Assembly: GCA_003152795.1 (NCBI GenBank)
Contig: PMBA01000374.1
Location: forward strand, 3,047 to 23,985
Direction: 5' to 3'
DNA from: Acidobacteriaceae bacterium
GTDB lineage: Bacteria; Acidobacteriota; Terriglobia; Terriglobales; Acidobacteriaceae
DNA: 20,939 nucleotides
Under the pieces are notes generated by a model. The model had not been told where the DNA came from, searched no databases, and was given only the letters and a program-made list of their open reading frames with translations. The translations under genes were made by a program, and so were the position numbers. Every line of letters begins with the position of its first letter. Position 1 is the first letter of the stretch. Shown in pieces: positions 13,256 through 19,434 of this stretch.

Positions 13256-14350
13256 TCAGATCTCGGCCCAGTCCCTGGATATCTCATGGCGCAGCTTCTG
13301 CTGCCGTTCCTGCATTTCCTTCTGCCTGTCCTGCAGCCGGCGCTGCGAATCCTGCAACTGCTTCTCCATGTCCTTCATGTGCAGCGTGTACTCGTGCTGC
13401 ACTTTCTCCGCGATGAGCGGCGCCATGCGGGCCATTTGATCTCCGGCGCGATTGATTGCCTGCTCCGTTTCCGCCGTGAACTCGGGAATGTCAAAGCTGT
13501 CTTCCAGCAGACTGCCGGAATCCTTCTTTTCGGGAAGAGTCAGAGTCAGATTCTGCTCTTTCTTTTCACGCATCACGGTAACGGCGGCGGTGCCCCCCGA
13601 CGATGAGCGCAGAGCATGCGTGAAGTCAGAGGCATCTCGTACCGGCTGATTATTCACCTTGACCACGACATCTCCGGCATGGAATCCGGCCTTTTCCCCG
13701 CGACTGCCTTTTTCCACCGAGCGGACCAGCACGCCACTGCCGCCCTTGACGCCAAAAAAATCTCCCAGTTGCGGAGTAATATTTTCCACCATCAGGCCGC
13801 TGCGCAACGACTGGTGCGAGATGATCACGGAAACCGGCGCCTCGAACTCGGGCATGGCCGGGATCTCCGGCATGTTGAACTTGAACTCGCCGCTTTTCGG
13901 CGTCCACGTCATGGACTTGTGCCGGTCGGCGAGTTGCACCTTCATCGTCTGGGCCTGACCATCGCGGATGATGCCAAGGTTTACCACGCGACCCGCGGGC
14001 GTTTCCTTAATCATCCGGCGCAATTGGGCGGCACTCTCTACCGCCGTGCCGTTCAGGCTTACGATGACGTCGTGCTCGTGCAGGCCGGCCTTTCCAGCCG
14101 GAGCGTCCTGGTCAACCATCGTGACTTCCGCTCCGTGCTCTTCCTTGAGTTTCAGTTCGCCCAGTCGCTCCGGAGAAACGTCGGCGATGTCCACTCCAAG
14201 GTACGACGACCCACTGCCCTCTTCCGACCCTTCACCCCAACTCCAGCTTTCGCCGGTGCCATCGTAGTTCAATCCGGCTGGTTGCGCGCTTGCAACCATT
14301 CCACCGGCCAGCGTGACCAGAAACATGCAAAGCAGGAAGCGATGAACCAT
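13256..14350 (-). CDS. Exported twin-PDZ protein with C-terminal coiled coil
   Basis: A 364-residue protein with a signal peptide (MVHRFLLCMFLVTLAGGMVASA, quoted in part: FLVTLAGGMVASAQ) and probable cleavage after residue 22. PDZ1 spans about 49-140 (SYLGVDIADVSP; APAGKAGLHEHDVIVSLNG) and PDZ2 about 186-275 (GVLVRSVEKGSRGEKAGFHA; GDVVVKVNNQPV). Between them lies a short Met/Pro/Glu stretch. Residues about 315-360 are a charged Gln/Arg/Glu helix that should form a coiled coil. There is no trypsin-like or other protease domain, unlike DegP/DegS/RseP, so it is a scaffold or peptide sensor rather than a protease. It follows the DUF4097 gene by 99 bp with repeat words in the gap, and is part of the sigma-factor cluster. 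Confidence 0.88.
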   Translation of the reverse strand: MVHRFLLCMFLVTLAGGMVASAQPAGLNYDGTGESWSWGEGSEEGSGSSYLGVDIADVSPERLGELKLKEEHGAEVTMVDQDAPAGKAGLHEHDVIVSLNGTAVESAAQLRRMIKETPAGRVVNLGIIRDGQAQTMKVQLADRHKSMTWTPKSGEFKFNMPEIPAMPEFEAPVSVIISHQSLRSGLMVENITPQLGDFFGVKGGSGVLVRSVEKGSRGEKAGFHAGDVVVKVNNQPVRDASDFTHALRSSSGGTAAVTVMREKKEQNLTLTLPEKKDSGSLLEDSFDIPEFTAETEQAINRAGDQMARMAPLIAEKVQHEYTLHMKDMEKQLQDSQRRLQDRQKEMQERQQKLRHEISRDWAEI

Positions 14351-14370
14351 AACTCCTCCCGAACAAAAAG

Positions 14371-14460
14371 CTAGTCGTCAGTCGTTAGCAAACCCTCGCC
14401 GTCCGGCAGCGAACCCGAACCACCAGCGACTAACGACCAGCGACCGTTCCTAACGACTGA
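14371..14460. repeat. Inverted repeat of GTCGTTAG words between DUF4097 and PDZ genes
   Basis: TCAGTCGTTAG at 14378-14388 pairs with CTAACGACTGA at 14450-14460; the latter overlaps the end and stop codon of the DUF4097 gene. Between them CGACTAACGACCAGCGACC adds further copies of the word (14427-14445). It fills nearly the whole spacer and resembles the GTTCGTCG family in form. Confidence 0.6.
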
Positions 14461-15649
14461 CGCGGCGGAAGGTGACACTGCCGGAGTTCGTACGCACCTT
14501 CAGCACCGGTCCGCCGCCGTTGAGTTGACCTTCCGCAGTCACCGTCTTCGGCCCCCAGGGTCCGCCTTCACTGGACACATGAATATCGGAGAAATCGCTG
14601 CGGATCGTATGCCCATTGGCGACTTCGATCTCCGCCCGAACGGAGATGGCCAGATCGTTCGCCAGATAAACGGTGATGTCGCCGGCCGAAGTTTCCAGGG
14701 TGGAGTTGTTGTGAGCGGCCGCGCCATTTGACGACAGCAGTTTCACAATGATTCCGCCGGCCGAAGTTTCCGCCTGCACCGACGTTGCTCCATCCAGTTG
14801 GATACTGCCGCCGCCAGTCTGAGCGTGCACACGTCCTTTCGCCGACGCCAGCCGAATGCTGCCCGCGCCGGTTTCAATCTCTGCCGGTCCTCCGATGTCG
14901 CCCAGGTCCACGCTGCCGCCGCCGGTCCTGGCTTTTACCGGCCCACCGCACTTGTCCACCCGAATGCTACCCCCGCCCGTCCCCAGCACGGCGCCTTGCA
15001 GCCCGGCAAGAACGACTACGTTTCCCCCTCCACTTTCCGCCTTGATCTCGCCCCTGGCGGATGCAATCTTGATGTTTCCTCCACCGGTCTGAAGAGTGAC
15101 ATTGCCTTGCACGCTGCCGACTTCAATCGTGCCCCCGCCGGTCTCCGCCGTCGCATCGCCGCCAATGTCGTCCAGACGAATATTTCCACCGCCACTCTCG
15201 AGTTCGACACGCCCGGCAACCCCGGTTACGTTGACATTGCCGCCGCCCGTCTCCATCTTGGCGGAGTCCAGGCTCCGCGGCACATTGATGACAAATTCAT
15301 CGGAGCATTTGGAATCCCGCCGGCTCGACTCCGCTACAATCCACGCGGTGTCTCCCTTTACGGACGTGCTGATCCGGTAAGACTCAAATTCGCGGCGGGC
15401 CTTCTCTTCCGAAGATGTATAGGCCTTGCGATGAATGACGTATGTGATCCCCGCCTGCGATCCACCCTGAACCCGCACCGAACCCGCGGCCAGTTTCACC
15501 CGCAGATTCTTCGCCGCACCCAGGTCTCCCTTCATTTCCTGGACCCAGTTGCTGCCTTCGCGATAGACCCGAGTTTCCTGGCACAGAGCCAGAGACGCCA
15601 GCGCGGAAATCAAGACTGCGATGCTGGCAAGTTTTATAGCCTGCTTCAA
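14450..15649 (-). CDS. Secreted DUF4097 protein with a regular 18-residue beta-solenoid repeat
   Basis: A 399-residue exported protein. The signal peptide is about 1-23 (SIAVLISALASLALCQ); LALC is a poor lipobox, so I expect signal peptidase I. Residues 25-130 form the beta-rich DUF4097 head. From residue 133 an [EQR][TS]GGGxIxVxxxxGxVxx unit starts at 133, 151, 169, 187, 205, 223, 241, 259 and 277, exactly 18 residues apart, then a diverged copy at 294; shorter relatives lie near 319 and 386. Such GGG-rich regular units predict a beta-helix. Its location with an ECF sigma and anti-sigma gene suggests an envelope role; no enzymatic residues are evident. It follows the anti-sigma gene by 104 bp. 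Confidence 0.88.
   Translation of the reverse strand: MKQAIKLASIAVLISALASLALCQETRVYREGSNWVQEMKGDLGAAKNLRVKLAAGSVRVQGGSQAGITYVIHRKAYTSSEEKARREFESYRISTSVKGDTAWIVAESSRRDSKCSDEFVINVPRSLDSAKMETGGGNVNVTGVAGRVELESGGGNIRLDDIGGDATAETGGGTIEVGSVQGNVTLQTGGGNIKIASARGEIKAESGGGNVVVLAGLQGAVLGTGGGSIRVDKCGGPVKARTGGGSVDLGDIGGPAEIETGAGSIRLASAKGRVHAQTGGGSIQLDGATSVQAETSAGGIIVKLLSSNGAAAHNNSTLETSAGDITVYLANDLAISVRAEIEVANGHTIRSDFSDIHVSSEGGPWGPKTVTAEGQLNGGGPVLKVRTNSGSVTFRRVSR
14740..15253 (-). repeat. 54-bp coding repeats specifying the 18-residue solenoid units
   Basis: About nine consecutive 54-bp units with a conserved core reading GCCGCCGCCGGTCT on the plus strand (for example near 14811, 14919, 15135 and 15240). 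The core encodes ETGGG on the minus strand. DNA identity is high around the GGG core and low elsewhere, which suggests old duplication with protein-level selection rather than recent expansion. Confidence 0.8.
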
Positions 15650-15697
15650 TGAATGTCCTCCTCAACTTCGTACTTGTTGCTTAGCGCGTCTGCTGTT

Positions 15698-15749
15698 CGT
15701 CGTTCGCGGTTCGCAAACCCTTACAGTCAAGAGCGAATAGCGAACGACG
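15698..15749. repeat. Inverted repeat of the GTTCGTCG family between anti-sigma and DUF4097 genes
   Basis: CGTCGTTCGC (15698-15707) pairs with GCGAACGACG (15740-15749), and inside it TTCGC (15710-15714) pairs with GCGAA (15733-15737). The same words and polarity form the spacer hairpin at 4822-4880. The right arm ends 5 bases from the stop codon of the anti-sigma gene. Confidence 0.7.
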
Positions 15750-15753
15750 TTCC

Positions 15754-16725
15754 CTAATCCATCTCCGGCATCTGCGCCAGCATGGCACGGGCCTGCGAGC
15801 GAATTGAAACGTTCTGATCCGCCTGCGACACCTTGGTCAGCACCGATCGCACATTGCTGTCCGTTTTCATCGGCTCCACCAGTCGCAGGGCCTGCATCCG
15901 AACGCCGGAGTTCGTGTCGCCGATCAACACCCGCAACACCCCATCCCGCACTTGCGGATCCTGCCGCACGAAACCGCTTAGCCCATCCAGCGCCTTCAAA
16001 CGCACGCCCGGATTAGTATCGTTCTGCAAGGCATACATGAGCGCTTCGCGCACGCGCGAATCGTCGGGCGCCTGGGTAAGCACATCCACCGAGTCCATCC
16101 GGACTCCCGAGTTGTAATTGTTGCGGGCCGCGAACAACAGCAATTGCTGGATGCGCTGGTCGTTCAGCGAGCCCTGCGCTTCCTGGGTCGACACCGTGTC
16201 GTACTTGATGCTCACCTGATTCGATCCCGGTTCCTGAGTCACCGACCGGATACCCGCAATCGCGGACGATTCCAACGGTTGATTGACGGACTGAGCCGGA
16301 TTGCCGCTGCCCGATTCGAGCGCGCCGGTCATCACACCATTGCCGCCGCGAGCCGAAAGAAAGTTGTAGGTCGCGCCAATGCCGCCACCAAACCCGACGA
16401 TGAAAATCGCCGCCGCCAGAGCCGGCGCCATCCGAATCTGCCGCAGCCAGATTGCCGGCTCAAGAACCAGGCGCCGCCACAACCCTCCCGGCCGCGTCGT
16501 CTCCAGCGCTTCCTGGAGCCGCATCCGCGATGCCGCCAGCAGGTTCGGTGTCGGCTCCGCCACCGGCGTTTCCGAAAGCGTCGCGTGAAACTTGCGCGTC
16601 GCTTTCAATTCGATGGCGCATTCCGGACACCGTCCCAAATGCTGCTCTACCTCGTAGCGGGCGTCGTCCTCCAGCTCGTTGTACACATAGAACAGAATGT
16701 TCTGCCGCACCCAATCACATTTCAT
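15754..16725 (-). CDS. Transmembrane zinc-finger anti-sigma factor with C-terminal HEAT repeats
   Basis: A 323-residue protein. Residues 1-40 form a zinc-binding anti-sigma (ZAS/zf-HC2) motif: Cys3, and H29-x3-C33-x2-C36 in EQHLGRCPEC, which in this family holds the sigma factor. A membrane segment lies at about 99-120 (MAPALAAAIFIVGFGGGIGA). A low-complexity linker follows, then four helical repeats at about 187-320 whose cores NSGVRMDSVDVL, NPGVRLKALDGL, NSGVRMQALRLV and NVSIRSQARAML start at 205, 238, 272 and 305 (33-34 residue period), so HEAT type. This puts the zinc finger in the cytoplasm and HEAT repeats in the periplasm, a sensor layout by inference. It lies 73 bp after the sigma gene, the usual pairing. 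Confidence 0.88.
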   Translation of the reverse strand: MKCDWVRQNILFYVYNELEDDARYEVEQHLGRCPECAIELKATRKFHATLSETPVAEPTPNLLAASRMRLQEALETTRPGGLWRRLVLEPAIWLRQIRMAPALAAAIFIVGFGGGIGATYNFLSARGGNGVMTGALESGSGNPAQSVNQPLESSAIAGIRSVTQEPGSNQVSIKYDTVSTQEAQGSLNDQRIQQLLLFAARNNYNSGVRMDSVDVLTQAPDDSRVREALMYALQNDTNPGVRLKALDGLSGFVRQDPQVRDGVLRVLIGDTNSGVRMQALRLVEPMKTDSNVRSVLTKVSQADQNVSIRSQARAMLAQMPEMD

Positions 16726-16798
16726 TGTCGTCTTCCTTCGCGGGAAGCTGTAAGCGGCTGATTCCTTGCCACCGCTGTTGTAGGCTCGTGGCGCCCTC

Positions 16799-17509
16799 TC
16801 ATCGCATCTCCGCCAGTGCGCTCCGCAGTTTTTGCGTCGCGCGAAATAACGTATTCTTGGCCGTCTCTTCCGTCGTATTCAGCATCTCGCCGACGGTGCG
16901 CAGCTTCAGCCCGTGATAATGCTTCAATTCGAACACCATGCGCTCGCGGGGCGTCAGCTTCGTCAACGCCGCTCCAATCTTCCGGCCCAGCTCCCGCCGC
17001 ATCAGATCGCGTTCCGGGTTCGCTCCCGAGCGCACATCCGCAAACTGCTCCAGCCGGCTGTACTCTTCGCCGGAGGCGTCCACCGCAACCGGCGCGTCTT
17101 CCTTGCGCACATTCCGTTTTCGCAGATGATCGAGGCAGAGGTTAGTGACGATGCGGTAGATCCACGTATAGAAGGAACACTCAAATCGGAAACTGCCTAG
17201 ATTCTTATAGGCCTTCAGGAAGGCCTCCTGATACACGTCTTGAGCGTCGGACTCCGAACCGGTCAAGTGCAGCGCCAGCCGCAGAACCGACTGATCGTAA
17301 TGACGCACCAGTACCTCGAAGGCCGCGCGGTTGCCCTGCTGCGCCTCCCGGATCAGACTCGTGTCGTCAATGCGGTTGCCCTGCGCTGCCAACGAGCCCC
17401 TCATATTCCAATACGACGTGGGGTTCTGGTTGCCGCCGCCCCGTTCCGCCCGCTTCGGACGGTAATTGTCGCCAACCGGAAACGCCACTGCGAAAGAATC
17501 GGCCGGCAT
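16799..17509 (-). CDS. ECF (RpoE-like) RNA polymerase sigma factor
   Basis: Directs RNA polymerase to a small regulon, normally including its own operon. At 236 residues it is slightly long. Region 2 spans about 49-135: LIREAQQGNRAAFEVLVRHY, the core-binding AQDVYQEAFLKAYKNLGSF and the promoter-melting FYTWIYRIVTNLCLDHLRKR (quoted in part: WIYRIVTNLCLDHLRKR). Region 4 spans about 172-235, with LTPRERMVFELKHYHGLKL and the DNA-reading helix around TTEETAKNTLFRATQKLR. The first 36 or so residues are non-conserved; the ATG encoding MRGSLAAQG (residue 36) is an alternative start. First gene of the five-gene minus-strand cluster and so probably autoregulated. The 146-bp upstream spacer (17510-17655) may hold its promoter, but I cannot assign one. 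Confidence 0.92.
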   Translation of the reverse strand: MPADSFAVAFPVGDNYRPKRAERGGGNQNPTSYWNMRGSLAAQGNRIDDTSLIREAQQGNRAAFEVLVRHYDQSVLRLALHLTGSESDAQDVYQEAFLKAYKNLGSFRFECSFYTWIYRIVTNLCLDHLRKRNVRKEDAPVAVDASGEEYSRLEQFADVRSGANPERDLMRRELGRKIGAALTKLTPRERMVFELKHYHGLKLRTVGEMLNTTEETAKNTLFRATQKLRSALAEMR

Positions 17510-17655
17510 GGTCTGTCTCTGTCCCCTACAAGTGATTCAACCTTTTTCTTGCCTTGCATGGGAATAGACGGGGCAGCAGCCCGAACGTTAGCAGGTTATC
17601 AGGAGTTGGCCCTTGGTTTGCTCAACAGTGGGAAACAGCGGCAAAAACACCCTGT

Positions 17656-18138
17656 TCATTTCGGCCCATCAAACTTCAACCGCATCTCGTTCGTAGCTTC
17701 AAACCCCAGCTTTTCATACAAGTGCCGGCCCTCGGCGCTGGCGTGCAGATTGACCGCGCGCAGGCCCTGCTGCTTGATCCAGGCCAGGATGGTCAGCATC
17801 AGTTGCCGCGCAATTCCTCGTTTCCGAAACTCCCGCTCCGTGTACACATTCAGAATCACCGCCCGCTCGATGCATGGGTCTTTGGGATTTGCCGGCCACG
17901 GACACAACAGCACCCCGCCGCCCCCGGCGACGCGGCCGGTAGCGTCGAGCGCCAGCCAGTGGTGGTAGGAACCATCGGCCAGAGCCCGCGCCAGCCACGG
18001 ACTTGCAACTTCCACCATCCTGTCGAGTTCTTCTGCCGTGCCTTCGCCCATGTCGCGAAACATGGAGCGACGGTGATGCAGAATGATCGCGGACTCGCTC
18101 GCCGCGGCTTCTCGAATCGTGATGTCTGCGGGTGTCAT
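17656..18138 (-). CDS. GNAT-family N-acetyltransferase
   Basis: Transfers an acetyl group from acetyl-CoA to an unidentified amine. From the chosen ATG it has 160 residues, the usual length. ITIREAAASES opens the fold at 6-16; strand 4 VILNVYTEREFRKRGIARQL (about 94-113) contains the acetyl-CoA loop RKRGIA (105-110), and LYEKLGFEATNEMRL closes the domain. A longer frame from a TTG at 18186 would add 16 non-conserved residues and run into the queD promoter side, so I prefer the ATG. It diverges from queD over 77 bp. No substrate clue from neighbours. Confidence 0.88.
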   Translation of the reverse strand: MTPADITIREAAASESAIILHHRRSMFRDMGEGTAEELDRMVEVASPWLARALADGSYHHWLALDATGRVAGGGGVLLCPWPANPKDPCIERAVILNVYTEREFRKRGIARQLMLTILAWIKQQGLRAVNLHASAEGRHLYEKLGFEATNEMRLKFDGPK

Positions 18139-18181
18139 GGTCGCGCCGTGTCTCTCCGGCTCTAAACCGGCTCTCAAAAGG

Positions 18182-18187
18182 TACAAT
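18182..18187 (+). promoter_or_regulatory. queD: Possible -10 box of queD
   Basis: TACAAT matches five of six bases of the sigma-70 -10 consensus and lies 28 bp before the queD start. I find no good -35 element 16-18 bp upstream, so this is only a suggestion. No preQ1 riboswitch-like structure is visible in the short spacer. Confidence 0.3.
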
Positions 18188-18215
18188 AAAACAGAGTCGA
18201 GGCTAACTGGATTTC

Positions 18216-18593
18216 ATGTACGAAGTCACCGTCGAAGACACTTTCGCCGCAGGGCACTACCTGCGCAACTATAAAGGCAAGTGCGAGAACCCGCACGGCC
18301 ACAATTACAAGATTCGCGTAACCCTCGCCGGCGCCGAACTCGACAAGGCCGGCCTGCTGCTCGATTTCAAAGACCTGAAAGACGTGATGAAGCATGCCAT
18401 CGATCGTCTCGATCACCAGATGATCAACGACATCGAGCCTTTCACCGTCCTCAACCCCTCCGCCGAAAATCTCGCCAAGTATTTCTACGACGAAACCAAC
18501 TCGCGTCTGCGCAGCGTGACCAACGGACGTGTGAGCGTGAAGGATGTCACCGTCTATGAGACGGATACGACGACGGCGCGTTATAGCGAGTGA
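18216..18593 (+). CDS. queD: 6-carboxy-5,6,7,8-tetrahydropterin synthase (QueD)
   Basis: Converts dihydroneopterin triphosphate to 6-carboxytetrahydropterin, the first committed step toward 7-cyano-7-deazaguanine and queuosine. At 125 residues it has the normal length of the PTPS/QueD family. Zinc ligands are H14 (FAAGHYL), H27 and H29 (NPHGHNY); the catalytic Cys is C23 in GKCENP, which favours QueD over eukaryote-type PTPS; LDHQMIND at 65-72 supplies the Asp-His pair; and the Glu in VYETDTTTARY at about 115 contacts the pterin. Followed 96 bp later by queE in the same direction, which supports the queuosine assignment. queC and queF are not in the window. Confidence 0.93.
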   Translation: MYEVTVEDTFAAGHYLRNYKGKCENPHGHNYKIRVTLAGAELDKAGLLLDFKDLKDVMKHAIDRLDHQMINDIEPFTVLNPSAENLAKYFYDETNSRLRSVTNGRVSVKDVTVYETDTTTARYSE

Positions 18594-18609
18594 AAATCAT
18601 TGAGACATC

Positions 18610-18680
18610 GAGTCATTTAGTCATTGAATCATTTAAGTTCAACGGCAAAGCTTTTCAATGATTCAATGACTAAATGACTC
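18610..18680. repeat. 24-bp perfect inverted repeat just before the queE start codon
   Basis: Bases 18610-18633 pair without mismatch with 18657-18680 around a 23-base loop. The arms consist of repeated GTCATTTA/GTCATTGA/ATCATT words. The right arm ends 9 bases before the queE ATG at 18690, exactly where the ribosome must bind, and no Shine-Dalgarno sequence is seen between arm and ATG. Confidence 0.85.
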
Positions 18681-18689
18681 AATGACCCG

Positions 18690-19373
18690 ATGCAAGTAAC
18701 CGAAATCTACAAGTCGCTCCAGGGCGAATCGACGCACGCTGGCTTGGCCTGCGTCTTCGTGCGTCTCACGGGATGCAACCTGCGCTGCTCCTGGTGCGAC
18801 AGCGAGTTCAGTTTCTACGGCGGGCAGAAGTTGACGCTGCAGGAAGTCCTGAGCGAAGTCGCCCGCCTCAGTCCGGCTGGCGGACTGGTCGAGATCACCG
18901 GCGGCGAACCCATGTTGCAGGAGCGCGAAGTCATCCCGCTAATGGAGCAACTGCTGGACGCCGACTATCAGGTGTTGCTTGAGACCAGCGGCGAACGCCC
19001 CCTGGCGCATGTTCCAAAACAAGTCATCAAGATCGTCGATGTGAAGTGTCCGCACTCCGGCGAACCTGACACGTTCGCTCTGGAAAACCTGGACGCGCTC
19101 CGCCCTCACGATGAACTTAAGTTTGTCCTGACCGATCGCATGGACTACGAATTCGCCCGCGACTTCGTTCTGAATCACCGGCTGGACGAGCGGGTGTACG
19201 CCATCTTATTTTCGCCTGCGTTTGAAAAAACCGCCTCTGGCTCGCGGGGTACTTCGCACTGTCAACTCGATCCGCAAGAGCTCGCGGAGTGGATTCTCGC
19301 CGACAATGTCCCCGCGCGCCTCAGCCTGCAAATCCACAAACTGATCTGGGATCCCGCCGCCAAAGGCGTATAG
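18690..19373 (+). CDS. queE: 7-carboxy-7-deazaguanine synthase (QueE), radical SAM
   Basis: Radical S-adenosylmethionine enzyme that contracts the 6-carboxytetrahydropterin ring to 7-carboxy-7-deazaguanine, the step after QueD. 227 residues. The N-terminus VTEIYKSLQGEST fixes the start and is the family signature. The cluster motif is C29-x3-C33-x2-C36 (GCNLRCSWCDSEF). VEITGGEPMLQ at about 67-77 is the SAM-binding GGE motif, and VDVKCPHSGE at about 117-126 and KFVLTDRMDYEFA are typical later blocks. Directly follows queD; a strong hairpin occupies the ribosome-binding region, so its expression may be held below that of queD or may depend on translation-linked unfolding. The 61-bp gap to the convergent recQ is short. 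Confidence 0.93.
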   Translation: MQVTEIYKSLQGESTHAGLACVFVRLTGCNLRCSWCDSEFSFYGGQKLTLQEVLSEVARLSPAGGLVEITGGEPMLQEREVIPLMEQLLDADYQVLLETSGERPLAHVPKQVIKIVDVKCPHSGEPDTFALENLDALRPHDELKFVLTDRMDYEFARDFVLNHRLDERVYAILFSPAFEKTASGSRGTSHCQLDPQELAEWILADNVPARLSLQIHKLIWDPAAKGV

Positions 19374-19409
19374 GGTTGCGCCCAATAAAATTCGGGCCAA
19401 GAGTTTGAC

Positions 19410-19430
19410 AACTTTGTGAGAAGTTCTTTT
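19410..19430 (+). terminator. Weak candidate terminator after queE
   Basis: AACTT (19410-19414) can pair with AAGTT (19421-19425), followed by CTTTT. The stem is short (5 bp, AT-rich), so it is only a candidate for ending queE transcription before the convergent recQ. Confidence 0.3.
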
Positions 19431-19434
19431 GCAA

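Noticed and set aside
14740..15253. CRISPR-like regular repeats
   Set aside because: The 54-bp period is coding (18-residue protein repeat), has no identical repeats with unique spacers, and no cas gene is near.
17510..17655. ECF-type autoregulated promoter before the sigma gene
   Set aside because: The spacer is the right place, but I could not match a convincing -35/-10 pair, so no site is called.
18139..18186. Longer GNAT start at a TTG codon (18186)
   Set aside because: The extra 16 residues are not part of the fold, and the ATG at 18138 begins directly before the conserved first strand.
18139..18215. preQ1 riboswitch upstream of queD
   Set aside because: The spacer is short and no compact preQ1-type hairpin with an A-rich tail is visible.
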